From contig NC_086037.1 in the NCBI RefSeq assembly GCF_036323735.1, positions 61,542,002 through 61,606,001 on the forward strand: a stretch of 64,000 bases of DNA, written 5' to 3'. Source of the DNA: Rattus norvegicus (lineage: Eukaryota > Chordata > Mammalia > Rodentia > Muridae). The position numbers and the translations under genes are program-made. The notes beneath the pieces were generated by a model. That model saw nothing but the letters and a program-made list of their open reading frames with translations. It made no database searches and was not told the origin of the DNA. Of the stretch, positions 1 to 11,165 are shown piece after piece (position 1 is the first letter of the stretch; each line of letters opens with the position of its first letter).

Positions 1-550
1 TGGCAGGTGGGAAGGACGGGGAGTTTACAGTCTGGCCAGACGGAGGGGCTAAGTCACCCAAGGTGACAGCTCAGATTTCAAAACATCACGGGCAAGCACG
101 GACACTGCCTACCAAAGAGTCTGTGCACATGTGTGTGCTCACAGGTTAGTATACATGTGTATTTCTTTCACTGTGACTGAGGGAGGCAGGAATCAATGGC
201 GCCCTAACAGCAAGCAGCACCCCCTGGAACTCTCGGGCTGACTCCAGCACTGTGGCAAGACTCGCCCAGGATAACCTTACAGGGTCGGAATGGGATGAAG
301 TACTCAAATGAAAGCGAACCCCAACAATGATTGGGTTTGTCTAGAGGACACAGAAACCAGATGGACAGCTCTCGTGACCAAAGCTGCAGCATGAGCAGCA
401 AATAGTGCAGAGTTATGAAAAATGAGAACCATCCATGATTCGACACGGGTGTGAACGAATGTCAGAGTGAATAGATAAAGGCAGAGCAGATACACCTCCA
501 ATGTAGAATTCCAGTTCAATATTCAATAATGTAAATTCTCCAACCTGTCA
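1..550. other. Intronic sequence, nothing recognised
   Basis: No repeat family or coding segment is recognised. Short TG-rich patches occur around 125-165. Confidence 0.5.
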
Positions 551-732
551 GGGCTGGATGGGTGGTTCAGTGGCTAAGAGCATTGGCCGCTCTGGCACAG
601 CACCAAGTTCCCAGCACCCACATTGAGGCTCACCACTGCCTTTAACTCCAGGTTATAGGATCTGGCACCCTCTGCTGGCCTCCAAGGGCACTGCACTCAC
701 ATGCATATATCCACACATATACATATACTCTG
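551..732 (+). mobile_element. B2 SINE
   Basis: It begins GGGCTGGATGGGTGGTTCAG, the tRNA-derived head with box A. AAGAGCATTGG, then CCCAGCACCCACATTG and CACCCTCTGCTGGCCTCC follow, ending in a CA/TA-rich tail. The order is that of a full B2. Confidence 0.85.
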
Positions 733-796
733 CAGTGGACCTTAGAGTAGGATCTTCTATTGGCACTTTGCGAGACCAGCATAGTTCCTCGCTGCA

Positions 797-1030
797 TTCT
801 AAATCAGTGGTCCTCAACCTTCCTAATGCTGGGACCCTTTAATAGAGTTCTTCATGCTGTGGTGAACCCCCCAACCATAAAATTCTTTTCTTTGCTTCAT
901 AACTAATTTTACTACTGCTGTGAATCATAATGTAAATATCTGTTTTCTGGTGGTCTTAGGTGGCCCCTGTGAAAAGGTCATTCAGCACCCAAAGGGGTCA
1001 CGACCTAGTTTGAGAGTCACTGCTCTACAT
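797..1030 (+). mobile_element. URR1-like non-autonomous hAT DNA transposon with 8-bp target duplication
   Basis: The element proper is 805-1022. It starts CAGTGGTCCTCAACC and ends GTTTGAGAGTCACTG, which are imperfect terminal inverted repeats. The interior (GACCCTTTAATAGAG, CCCCAACCATAAAATT, AAAGGGGTCACGACC) matches the rodent URR1 family. Flanking octamers TTCTAAAT (797-804) and CTCTACAT (1023-1030) agree at six of eight bases, as expected for an old hAT target duplication. Confidence 0.85.
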
Positions 1031-2040
1031 CTATCCTTATATCCATGCATGGGTAAATATAGCCACCAGCCCTCTTCAAAGAAGCCTCTCTTTACAGCAA
1101 ATTGAGATGTTCACAGGAAAACACTGTGATTTAATAGAGATATCAATGGACTTCAGGGAGCCCAGGTCCAGTGGTTCTATCTACGCACATCTTTGTCTTT
1201 GGCTCAGGGAACATCTCAGGAGGAGGGGCAGGAATGTTGTAAGAAGGATCAAGAATACAAGGAAGCCTGCTGTGGAGCAATCTGTCCTAGAAATAACTGC
1301 ATCAAGAGGACTGGGGTAAAATGGTAGCATCAATGGGCATTTCAGCATGATCGTTTCAACCCTTAGACAAAGAGCTACAGGAAACTATTGACTTCTGGGA
1401 GAACGAGCCCTCTTATCGGTAGTTCTATGCAGAGTGGTCATCCTTAGAACCACACACACATAAACAAGAGTGGGGAGAGCTTGGGACAGGTTTGAGAAAG
1501 TATCTAGAAGGGGCTGAAGGAATGAAAGGGGGAATTGATATGATTTTTATGTCAAGAGACAGCATTATAAAAATACTGGAACCTCAAGAAAATGGAATAT
1601 AACTTTATTTCTTAGATGTGAGGTTATGTGTGACGACTTCGTTTGTGGGACAGAGGCAGTGTGGCAAATAGAAGTGAGTTGGGACCATATAATGGATAAT
1701 CCCTACACTAAGCAGAGTACGTCATGCCCACAGCATGGCCCTTTGGGATGATATGACAGTAAAACACACACCTGGCCTCTGGGATCTACCCCTCAAAACA
1801 TACAACCCCAGTTGTGTCCATGAAGAACCATTAAGCAAATCCTACTGGAGAATTATCTTCCCCCATCTAACCTCCGAAGGCCACGGAAAAGAAAGTCTGT
1901 GAGACTGCCACAGCCGTGAGGCACCTAGAGAGTCCCACAGTGACTGGACACAGTATCCTGGACTCTGGAAAGGCACTAGGTAAAAACAACAAAGAAAGCT
2001 TGAGTAAAAGTGTGAGATTTCGCTCTTAATTATGTATTAA
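1031..2040. other. Intronic sequence, nothing recognised
   Basis: About 1 kb of mixed composition without a recognised repeat or a plausible exon. Confidence 0.45.
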
Positions 2041-2453
2041 CACGGTGTCTTAGTTGGGGGTTTACTGCTGTGAAGAGACACCATGACCAAGGCAACTCTT
2101 ATAGAGGGGAACATTTAATTGGGGCTGGCTGACAGTTACAGAGGTTCAGTCCATCCTCTTCACAGTGGGAAGCACCGTACCCTGTAGGTAGATGTGGTGC
2201 CAGAGAAGCTGAGAGTTCTACATTTTAATCCACAGGCAGCCAGGAGGATGCTCTAAATCCTCACTGGGTGGAGCCTAAGCATAGGAGACCTCAAAGCCCA
2301 ATTACATAGTGATGCACTTCCTCCAACAAGGCCATGCCTACTACAATAAGGCCACACCTACTAAAATAAGGCCACGCCTCCTAATAATGCCTCGCCTTAC
2401 ACTAAAATACATGAATCTATAGGGGCCACACTTATTTAAACCACCACACACGG
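2041..2453 (+). mobile_element. LTR-like rodent repeat with 5-bp target duplication
   Basis: The element 2046-2448 begins TGTCTTAGTTGGGG and ends AAACCACCACA, so it has TG...CA ends. CACGG lies immediately on both sides (2041-2045 and 2449-2453). Internal landmarks are ACACCATGACCAAGGCAAC, AATTGGGGCTGGCTG, GAGGTTCAGTCCAT and repeated AAGGCCACRCCT. The ends and 5-bp duplication indicate a solo LTR; I do not assign a subfamily. Confidence 0.75.
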
Positions 2454-2609
2454 CTTCATCCATTTTGACCAAGGCACCATACTAAAATAGATATGAAACA
2501 CGTGAAACCAAATAGGGCTGTAGGGGCTGTCTGTGTTAGCGCTCCAATTTTCCTGGAATTCTAAAACTATATTAAAAGTGAAGCTTATTTTACAGATTCT
2601 ATGTCAATG

Positions 2610-2825
2610 TGAAGAGACAGTTCAACAGTTAAGAATATAGACGGATCTTGTTAGGAGGCCTGGAATCAACTCTTAGCGCCCTGTGTCAGGCACCTCACAA
2701 CTGCCTGTAACTCCAGCTCCAGGGGATATGGTGCCCTCTTTTGGACTCCCTGAGCACCTGCACCCACGCATGCACGTACTTACATATAGACATGCACATA
2801 CATATGAAACTCAAAATAACAGATC
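2610..2825 (+). mobile_element. B2 SINE, diverged
   Basis: GAAGAGACAGTTCAACAGTTAAGAA is a decayed B2 head. AACTGCCTGTAACTCCAGCTC, GATATGGTGCCCTCTTTTGG and a CA/TA-rich tail follow. Confidence 0.75.
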
Positions 2826-4640
2826 ATCACAGCCCCGCTCAACACTAAAATTTCCTGGCGATACTGACCACTGAGTCTTGACTCTCTGAGGACAGCAAGG
2901 GAGCCTTAGCATCCTGCCTAACGGAGGTCATTCCCCAGAAGCCTTTGGGACTTGTTCATCGGCGCCCAGAGCTCCAAGTCTATCTCTCGATAATGCCACT
3001 GTTTCCATTTGACCCCAGCCAAAAGATTGAGAGGCAACATGGCTCAGACCTTTCATCAAGAACTCTTGGAATCTCAAGCTGGAATCAAAAGACATGGGCC
3101 AGGAACTGCTATGCTAGATTCCCAGACGTGGGCAGTGGGCCCAGGGGATGCTGTGGGCATCAGCAGAGCCAGGCTCAGAACTGCCTATATCGTCTTGCAG
3201 CTTCTGTGAAGCCACCTCATTTGGTAATGTTCTGACTTGAAGCCACCTGGCTTTGTCAGATACAGAGATACAGCTCCGGACGCCAGCACTTAATGGACTT
3301 CAGAAAGTGTCCGAGGGTATTTAATTAAAGGAACGGCACTCCGGGAGCTGTTTCTCCAGGGTTCCTCACGTGCACTTGACCTCCGAGACGGCAACAGTTT
3401 CTGCAGCAGCTGCCCATTCATCCTGCACCGGGCTGGTAACAAAAGGTTCCAGTATGGGTGCTGCGTTCAGTGGGCCCTAGATCCCACCCAGAAATAGACA
3501 CTGAGCATCTGTGTCCGTGCTTCTAGGATAGCAAGGGGGATGGGATGTCACCGTCCTGTTTCCTAGCAACCCATGACCCCGTTCTGAGTGGTTCTGACTT
3601 ACTCAACAGTTCTGTGGAGTGGCAACTGGGGGGTCCATCTTACAGATAAAGGCAAGTCACTTGCTGGATAACACACAGATTTTATATAACAGAAGCCAGA
3701 TTGGGGGCAGCAGTTGCTCATTTTGCCTCACTTATTCCTTCTGAATCTAACCAGGGGTGTTCAGGTGTCAGGGCTTCAAAGTCTAGGAATAGAATTCCTG
3801 CTCCCGGGACTTGTTGGTGACAACTAAAAGTTAAGCTGATAACTGATGCCTGTGGTAATTGTAGATCAGAAGGTAACAGGAAATGTGATACAGGGTGAGG
3901 TGGGCATCCCCGGGCTCCAAGGCCACGCCCCTATGGGAGTCCCGGATATAGGTGGGGCTGACCAATCTCTCAGGATGCTGGATGCACGTGGCTGATGCTG
4001 ATTTGCGAATAGGCAGCCCTGTTGACCCTGGAAGGGTCAGGAGCCCCTGAGAGCGCCTGGTGCACATCCCTGTGGCTGCAACGTTCTTTCTGAGCCTCCC
4101 CTGCCTCAGAAGACACTGTAGGGAGCTGTGTCCTCACTCTAGCCCTTCAGTCTCGACCTCAAGGAACTGCTTTTGAGCTTCTCAACTCCCTCCAGAGATG
4201 GCAACAAGCTGACAGGGAGAGAACCTTGAGAAGCACGGAAGCACAGGGCTCCGTGGTTAGACAACGGCAGAGAACCGTCAAGCCGGACTCTAGTAACTGG
4301 GGAAATCCTACAGGACCATCTGGCTCCTGTTCCTCGGATGAGTGTAATGAGATATATTCTCTAGGGTTATTCTCAACTATAAATTAAGGAGCGGACACTA
4401 GCGTGGCCAGGACAGTCTAAGCTCTTCCCTCCTGTTAGCTGGAGGATACCATATTCATTATCTTTCCCCTTCCTATGACCAAATGCATACCTACACTTCT
4501 CCCACAAACACAGTCACTCAAGCCCACATTAGCCTAATCAGCAAGTTCCAGGTCCCAGGAAGAGACCCTGCCTCATAAAAGAAGGTAAATAGTTCCTGAG
4601 AAATAACATCCTCTGTCTTCCATACGGAAATGAACATGTA
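2826..4640. other. Intronic sequence with one possible MIR relic
   Basis: Mostly unrecognised. Around 3640-3700, TTACAGATAAAGGCAAGTCAC resembles the reverse of a MIR core, weakly. A CpG-containing patch at 3270-3430 is not repeat-like and could be a conserved non-coding block. Confidence 0.4.
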
Positions 4641-4664
4641 TGTGTACCCCCAACATAATAAAGC

Positions 4665-4798
4665 AAGCACACATACATACATAAATGCATGCATGCATAA
4701 ACATACAGGCATAGCACACACACACATATACACACATACACGCATGCATACATGTATACATACATACATACATACATACATACATACATTACATACAT
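4665..4798. repeat. (CATA)n / (CA)n / (CATG)n compound microsatellite
   Basis: Runs of ACATACATAC, ATGCATGCATG and ACACACACAT alternate, ending in an almost pure CATA run at 4755-4790. The Met-Tyr-Val-Cys open frames across it are artefacts. Confidence 0.95.
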
Positions 4799-5306
4799 CA
4801 GCAACTAAAAGAAGTTTTTTCAGGAGGTGCATGATAAAGGAAAACAGTCCATTGTAGTAGACAAGGCCTATCATCAGAGCCAGCCCCAGTCTGGCAGGAG
4901 GCCACTTGCTCACATGTTGGTAGAGCGGGAACTGGGGTAAGGAACTCAGCAGCTCTCAGCTGGCTTCCTCCTTTACCCCCATTTTTATTCCTTCAAGGCC
5001 ACCAGGTCAAATGATAGTGCCACCACCCCAGTGAGACCTCTCTGGACGTGAGCTTCAGTGCCGATGCAGACACCTGCCCAACCAACGATCAAAATTCACC
5101 TGCAGATGCACCAAGATGTTCAGAGCAAAGGAAGGAGCAGCAAAGTCCTAAATATCACACCTCCCACCTCCCATGTCCATCCCATACCCAGGCAGGAGTT
5201 AGGGCAATCCAGGGTCACAGGGCAGGATCCACCCTGCTGAGCCCAGCAAAAAAATGCTTCTAAACCCTGCCCAACCTCTCAGGAATGCAAGACTGAAGAG
5301 TGAGCT
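4799..5306. other. Intronic sequence, nothing recognised
   Basis: Spacer between a microsatellite and a minisatellite. No exon or repeat is recognised. Confidence 0.45.
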
Positions 5307-5770
5307 CACCTGCATGCGCACCTGCATGCTCACCTGCATGTTCACCTGCATGTTCACCTGTTCACCTGCCTGCTCACCTGCATGACCACCTGCCTGATCA
5401 CCTGCATGCGCACCTGCATGTGCACCTGCATGCTCACCTGCATGTTCACCTGCCTCATCACCTGTTCACCTGCCTGCTCACCTGCATGACCACCTGCCTG
5501 ATCACCTGCCTGACCACCTGCCTGACCACCTGCCTGACCACCTGCTCACCTGCATGACCACCTCCATGATCACCTCCATGATCACCTGCCTGCTCACTTG
5601 CCTGCTCACCTGCCTGCTCACCTGCCTGCTCACCTACCTGCTCACCTGCCTGCTCACCTGCATGCTCACCTGCATGCTCACCTTGCATGACCACCTGCAT
5701 GCTTACCTTGCATGACCACCTGCATGACCACCTGCATGTTCACCTGCATGACCACCTGCATGATCACCTC
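5307..5770. repeat. 12-bp minisatellite rich in CACCTG E-boxes
   Basis: Tandem units of about 12 bp, with consensus CACCTGCATGNN or CACCTGCCTGNN where NN is CT, AC, AT or TT. A hand count gives about 33 exact CACCTG copies, with a few decayed to CACCTC, CACTTG or CACCTT. Both strands stay open in several frames because the 12-bp unit preserves frame; the His/Leu/Thr or Glu/Gln repeat proteins are not real genes. Confidence 0.93.
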
Positions 5771-5899
5771 TGTGCTTTTACTGTCACACAAAGGGAATGG
5801 GTGGCACCACCCCAGTCTCATAGGATTGTGAGTAAGGACAGGAAATGATGCCCATTCCCTGTATCAGATAGCTTCCTTCCATCCGGTTCCACCAAGCGT

Positions 5900-5905
5900 G
5901 TTGTT

Positions 5906-5951
<46 letters not shown>
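5900..5951. repeat. (TTG)n microsatellite
   Basis: About 16 TTG units with one TTA interruption near the start. Confidence 0.95.
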
Positions 5952-7080
5952 GGGGGATTTTTTGGACGTATGAATGAATGTTTTCCATTAAGATGCCTAG
6001 GTAAACTGGGGCCATACTCCTGTTAAATGGAGAGAAGTGGTAGAGAAAACACAAAAGATGAAGCTGGGTTCACAAACAGTAAGAGGAGCAGGAAGTTCAC
6101 AGGGAGAAGCAAGCAGGACTCAAGCAGGGCTCCAAGAAGGGAACCTCGGGATGGGGCCTTTTTGAGCAAGAGGACACACAAAGTCTTCTTTGCAAGACGG
6201 GAGAAGGGACCTCAGTCTTGGGAAGTCAGTTAGGCGGGGCATAAGACTCCCTCCCCATCTCAGGAAGGAAGACTAAAGGACAATAGCCAACAGACAGACT
6301 GCTTTGTGAGAACTCTGTGCTAGCTGGGGGTAAACACAAAATGATTGGACATTTAGGGGGAGGGGGGAGTAAACGCAAAGGAGCAAAAAAAAAAAAAAAA
6401 AAAGCAAATACAATCTTCTCTGCCCAAAGGAGCCAGCATCCCAGAATTCCGGAGTTCAGGCTGGATACAAGAATTATACCAAGTGCAAACTCATTATCAT
6501 GAAACAATCTGACAAGGACTTTAAGAGAGTAATATTTCAAAGGCTCCAAGTGAGAGATACAAGAAAAATGTGCACTTAAAGGGAACTAGAAAACTTCAGA
6601 CAAAGGCAGAAGAAACACAGGTTGTCCAATAAGCAGAATAATGAGCCAGTTAAAAAGTGTGTGTCAAATATTTGTGTATCGCAGATAAAGGACCAATAAT
6701 ACCTCCAAGTTGCAAAGAGCTTTGAAATGCCAAGGATAAAGAAAATAAAGACACCGTCTGGAACAAAGCGAACAAAAGACGCAAACAATCGACACGCATC
6801 ATGTCGGAGTTAGCGTTTAAGTAGGAAAGTCTTTCACTCCAAAGGATAACACAAATTAAGATTCATAAAATGGGAGATGAAAATTAAACTGCGTTGAAAT
6901 ACTTTTCACTTCTTTCCTCTTAGCTTGGTGGGAACTCGCCGTGTGGATAATACTCTGTGCCACAGAGGATGATGGGAGTTGGGATTTCTCTCCACTTTAG
7001 GGAGGGGATATGAGAGGAATCGTCGTTATGAAAGGAGGTGTGCTCTCTGACAAAACTGGTTCTACACCCACTCTCAAATC
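5952..7080. other. Intronic sequence with an A-run
   Basis: There is a 19-base A run at 6385-6403. The rest is AT-rich and unrecognised. Confidence 0.45.
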
Positions 7081-7084
7081 TTCC

Positions 7085-7388
7085 TCTAGAAATTGACATG
7101 GAACTTCCAACGGCACAAAATATACATGTGTAAGGTTGTTTATAATCAGAAGAGATAGAAACTATTCAAACAACAATACATAAGCAGGTGGAATACTGAA
7201 GGGGGCGTTCATATGATCGAATATCACAGTGTTACACAGCTGTGAACGGAACGCTGTCTGTCTATCTGTGTGTCTGCCTCATCTCTCTGTCTTGTCTCTC
7301 TCTCATCTCTCTTTCTCTGATCCTCTCTGTCTCATCTCTCTCTGTGTGTCTGTCTTGTCTCTCTGTGTGTCTCTGTCTCATCTCTCTG

Positions 7389-7420
<32 letters not shown>

Positions 7421-7640
7421 ATCTATCATGGGAGAAGCTAAAGCACAATTCATGGTGGAATATTATGCAGCAGCTGCAGGAATACACCAGAGTCTGTATA
7501 AACATATATGGTGATTAAAAAAAGCCATTTCAACTGATCAAAGAAAGGGCTCAAGAGTTAACTTTAGAATAAGAGAGATGAAAAAATATAGGTAAATCTG
7601 ACAAACACTCTACTGGGGAGCTACCAGCAATTGACGGTGG
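7085..7640 (+). mobile_element. Ancient L1 3'-end relic, interrupted by a pyrimidine repeat
   Basis: GGTTGTTTATAATCAGAAG and TGGAATATTATGCAGCAGCTG resemble the conserved end of L1 ORF2 (the LFIIA and WNTMEYYSA regions). It is heavily diverged with no usable frame. The simple repeat at 7253-7428 splits it. Confidence 0.6.
7253..7428. repeat. (TCTG)/(TCTC) pyrimidine-rich simple repeat
   Basis: CTGTCTGTCTATCTGTGTG grades into CTCATCTCTCTGTCT repeats. The ORFs over it are low-complexity Ser/Leu/Cys artefacts. Confidence 0.93.
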
Positions 7641-7760
7641 CTGGGGAGGGGGAGAGTTATTCTTTTATGAGGGCATCACTACTAGGGGTTTCCCAGGCTC
7701 CAGTGGATGCCCCATACCCATGCACATATGAGCAGTACTAATTAGCCTTACTGGGTCATC

Positions 7761-7930
7761 AAGAAGAGGAGGAGGAGGAGAAAGAGGAAGAAGAGGAAGA
7801 AGAGAAGGAAGAAGAGGAAGGGGAAGAGGAAGAAGAGAAAGGGAAGAGGGAAAGGAAGAAGAGGAAGAGGAGGAAGAAGAGAAAAAGGAAGAGAAAAAGG
7901 AAGAGGAAGAGGAGGGGGAAGAGGAGGAAG
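7761..7930. repeat. 170-nt uninterrupted homopurine (GAA/GGA) tract
   Basis: Every base from 7761 to 7930 is A or G, in irregular GAA, GGA and GAGGAA units. Ser/Leu/Pro frames on the opposite strand are artefacts. Confidence 0.95.
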
Positions 7931-8356
7931 TATAAGCCAAGAACATAACAAAACTATTCGTGCACAGTTGGCAGAAAGAAGAGGTGAGAAGAAGGAGTGG
8001 TATTTCTCTGACCTTTGTTTTCAATTTTTAAATGTGTTGAAGCACATTAGGATACAAAATAAAATCCACCAATAAGAAGACAAACAGACTAGATACAAAT
8101 AGAAAGGAATGAGCTGTGTGGGATTTCAAATGAACCACGTAACTGCTTAAAAGAGAAATGACAGGGCAAACAAAACTGGGGTTTGGACCCAGTGCCAGGA
8201 CTGTCCCCTTCAGTGTATGTGCCCCTGTCCCTTTCAGTATGTCACTAATTCTTCATGGATTTGTTTGCATAGTGATCAGCAGAGTTTACCCCTAAACCAA
8301 GTAAGAAGGAACTGGAGAGCTCTGCCCAAAATAACTTTAAGATGGTCTGTGCTTGA

Positions 8357-8580
8357 GGGCTGGAGAGATGGCTTGGTCACTAAGAGTACTTGGTTTCACA
8401 AGGGGATGTGGGGTTCAGTTGCTAGCACCATGTAACAGTACACACTATCTATAACTCCACTCTCAGGAGTCTGATGCCCTCCTCTGACCTCTGAGGGTGC
8501 CAGGCACATAAGCATGTATTACACACGTACATGCAGGCAAAGCATCCACTCACATAAACAAATGCATAATTTTAAAACTT
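8357..8580 (+). mobile_element. B2 SINE
   Basis: GGGCTGGAGAGATGGCTTGG is a near-consensus B2 head. GTGGGGTTCAGTTGCTAGCACC, TCTGATGCCCTCCTCTGACC and an AT-rich tail follow. Confidence 0.9.
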
Positions 8581-10300
8581 TGCTTTTAAAAAATTGCATA
8601 TTCTCCCTAACTCTGGCAGCTGAAAGGCCTTAAACAAAATGAAATCAAAACACACCAATGAGCATACCTAGATCCAACATGCTGGCTGCTAAGTAATCAT
8701 TCTCACTAAGATAAACCGGGGAGTCTGGAGAGAGGACCACTTCTGAGCCCTGGCCAGAAGAGATATATAAATGGTCTAGAAAATCTTACCATACCAGAAA
8801 GAAAGAAGTTTTAAATTTTTAATTAATTAAATAGACAACATGTCAAAAGGTCCTATGAGGATGTTTGAAGGGACTCTAAATTTGGAACAATGTGAACATC
8901 AAACTAATCCTCAGAACAAATTTTAAAAAAGAAATCTATAATTGATAACAGGGATGACTGACAGATGGAGGGTGGTGTTTTTGGAGAAAAACAAAACAAA
9001 ATGTACGAATGTACACATGTAAAGGGAAAGTAACACATGTAAAAGGAAAGAAACACATGTAAAAGGAAAGTCAAAATGCTGAAGTACTGAGCCTGAATAG
9101 AGTCCTTCATAATATTTTCTGTACACTTACAATCACTTCAAAATAAAATTAAATGAGTTTTTAAACATAACTATTCTATACATAAGAGTAAATTAAGACT
9201 TTACCCAAGGAATGAATCTAACAAAATATTCCTAAGAGTCCTATTTTCTAGAAAAAGATCTTATTTTGACAGAATACTTTGACAAATGAAAAGGATAAAC
9301 AGACCAGAATGAGAAACTAAAGGATGTAATAGGTCTTAAAAGTTCTTAAAATATAGCATATTAAAAAAAATAAACCCTTGTCAAGATGGACTGAAAGACT
9401 AATAATAGCAATGACATAGGGCTGAAGAAAACGATCTGCTATGATCAAAATGCCAAGACTAAATACCAACCTGGAATTTTTATACCCAGCTAAAATATCA
9501 CCTAAAGTATCATATACTGGGCACTTTCAGATACCTTCTACAATAAGAGATATTGTCTAACATAGATTCTACAAGATATATTCAGAGAGGCTCTGGAAAA
9601 TCAAAAGGTCAGTTGAGAAAGCATGAAAATAAAAGAAAATAAGATAAAAACTTTTCCATTAAATTCAATTATTGGGTATAAAACTAAATTTTAGTGTTTA
9701 ACAACATTGAGTATACAAAGCAATAACAAAATATGGGAAAGATAAGTTCAAAGACAAAGATCACAGTGGGGAAAAAGGATTATAGTGAAATATATACACT
9801 AAATATAGTGAAATATATACACTAAATATAATTCAAAGCTACCTTCAAATCAGCCTCAGAAGTGGGAATTACAATAGATAAGAATCGGAGAGAAGGCATA
9901 TAAAAGATTTTAAAATTAAGTGCAAAATAAAAAATAACACAATATAGAAACAAAGAGATCAGTAAACAGATTAACTAGTAAGATAGAGATCATAATATGG
10001 GTTAAATATGGTCTATTGAATATTCTCCAAGAAGAGAATTGGAAAAATAAAAAAAGGAACCACAACTCAGCTTCTAACAGGCTCAGTGGATAGAAAATCT
10101 AAAAGAAGCCAAGCCATGCTGTCAATGTGCAGGTAACATTCACAAAAAGAGACATGACAAAAACTTGACATGACAGGCTGGGGAATATCTTCCCTAAATC
10201 TAAGACAAGCTGTCTAGAGGATAGAAGGAAACATGTTGGGGACATTGGCAGTGGAAAGAGGTGATAACAAGCTAGGGATAAGTGAGAGAATGCTTTTCCC
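8581..10300. other. AT-rich intronic sequence with possible L1/HAL1 ORF1 relic
   Basis: Strongly AT-rich. Around 9455-9560, CAACCTGGAATTTTTATACC resembles the conserved L1 ORF1 stretch QPRLLYPAKLS, decayed beyond a reading frame. A perfect tandem duplication lies at 9781-9826. Confidence 0.4.
9781..9826. repeat. Perfect 23-bp tandem duplication
   Basis: Two identical 23-bp units abut (9781-9803 and 9804-9826), each starting TATAGTGAAATATATACACT. There is no third copy. Confidence 0.95.
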
Positions 10301-10747
10301 ATGCAACATCAATTCTCAGAAACGTCACCCCTGGCAGGGCTTGTGATCCATGCTCAAATGCTCCACCAAGAGCCCATCCAACTCCAGGTACAGAGTAGTA
10401 CCAACATCCCTCTGGCAGCGAGGAAGGACAAATTTAAACATCACTGAGAGATGCTACTTCTAAGAGATGGATAAACTAGCCATGTCATCCCCATGGCTAA
10501 CACATGCATCCCTCAGTTATAGGGCAGTATTTGATGATTATGGTAGCTGGACCAGGAGCAATCTATTCTCACTTAGAGACTTGTGTCACTTTTGCTCAGT
10601 TGTTCACTACGATGCAGTACTCCTGAGATTCTCAGTATTTACTGTGTGATCTATATAATTTGCCCCATTCAATCCTCGTTGCAATCCTGGAAGATACTGT
10701 TTTCACCTTCCATTTACAGAAGGAAAAAAAAAACAAACCAAGTACCC

Positions 10748-11165
10748 TAGTTTCACTCCTGCTGTTGAGATAAAATACTCAGACAAAAAGCAACTAAGTG
10801 GAGAAAGTATATTTCATATTACAATTCCAGGTTACACCATTGTAAGGAAACTGAGGCAGGAACATTAAATAACTAGTCAATCACATCTACAGCCATGAGC
10901 AGAGAACCACAAATGAATGAGTGCTCACTGGCTTCTGGTGCTTAGCTAGATTTCTCTACTCATACAGTTCAAGATGACCTGCCTAGGGAATGGTGGCACC
11001 CAGAGTGGGCTGAATGTTTCCATAGAAGAACTAGTCAATTAAGACAATCAACAACAAAGATGCCCAGTGGCCAAAATAGGCAGTCTGTTGTTCATTATAA
11101 CCCTCTTCTCAGGTAATTATAGGTTGTGACAGGTTAACAAAACTAGCCATTGCACTAAGACCATA
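10748..11165 (+). mobile_element. LTR-like rodent repeat (AAAAAGCAACT family), diverged
   Basis: Landmarks in order: CTAGTTTCACTCCTGCTGTT, CAAAAAGCAACTAAGTGGAG, GAATGGTGGCACCCAGAGTGG, TCTTCTCAGGTAATTATAGG and TGTGACAGG. The layout is that of the copies at 15962, 39302 and 62125. Confidence 0.65.

Noticed and set aside
5300..5700. His/Leu/Pro and Gly/Glu/Gln repeat proteins over the 12-bp minisatellite
   Set aside because: The 12-bp unit preserves frame, so openness is automatic. There is no start context, homology or splice structure.
5307..5770. CRISPR-like array
   Set aside because: Units are 12 bp with no spacers, in a mammalian intron.
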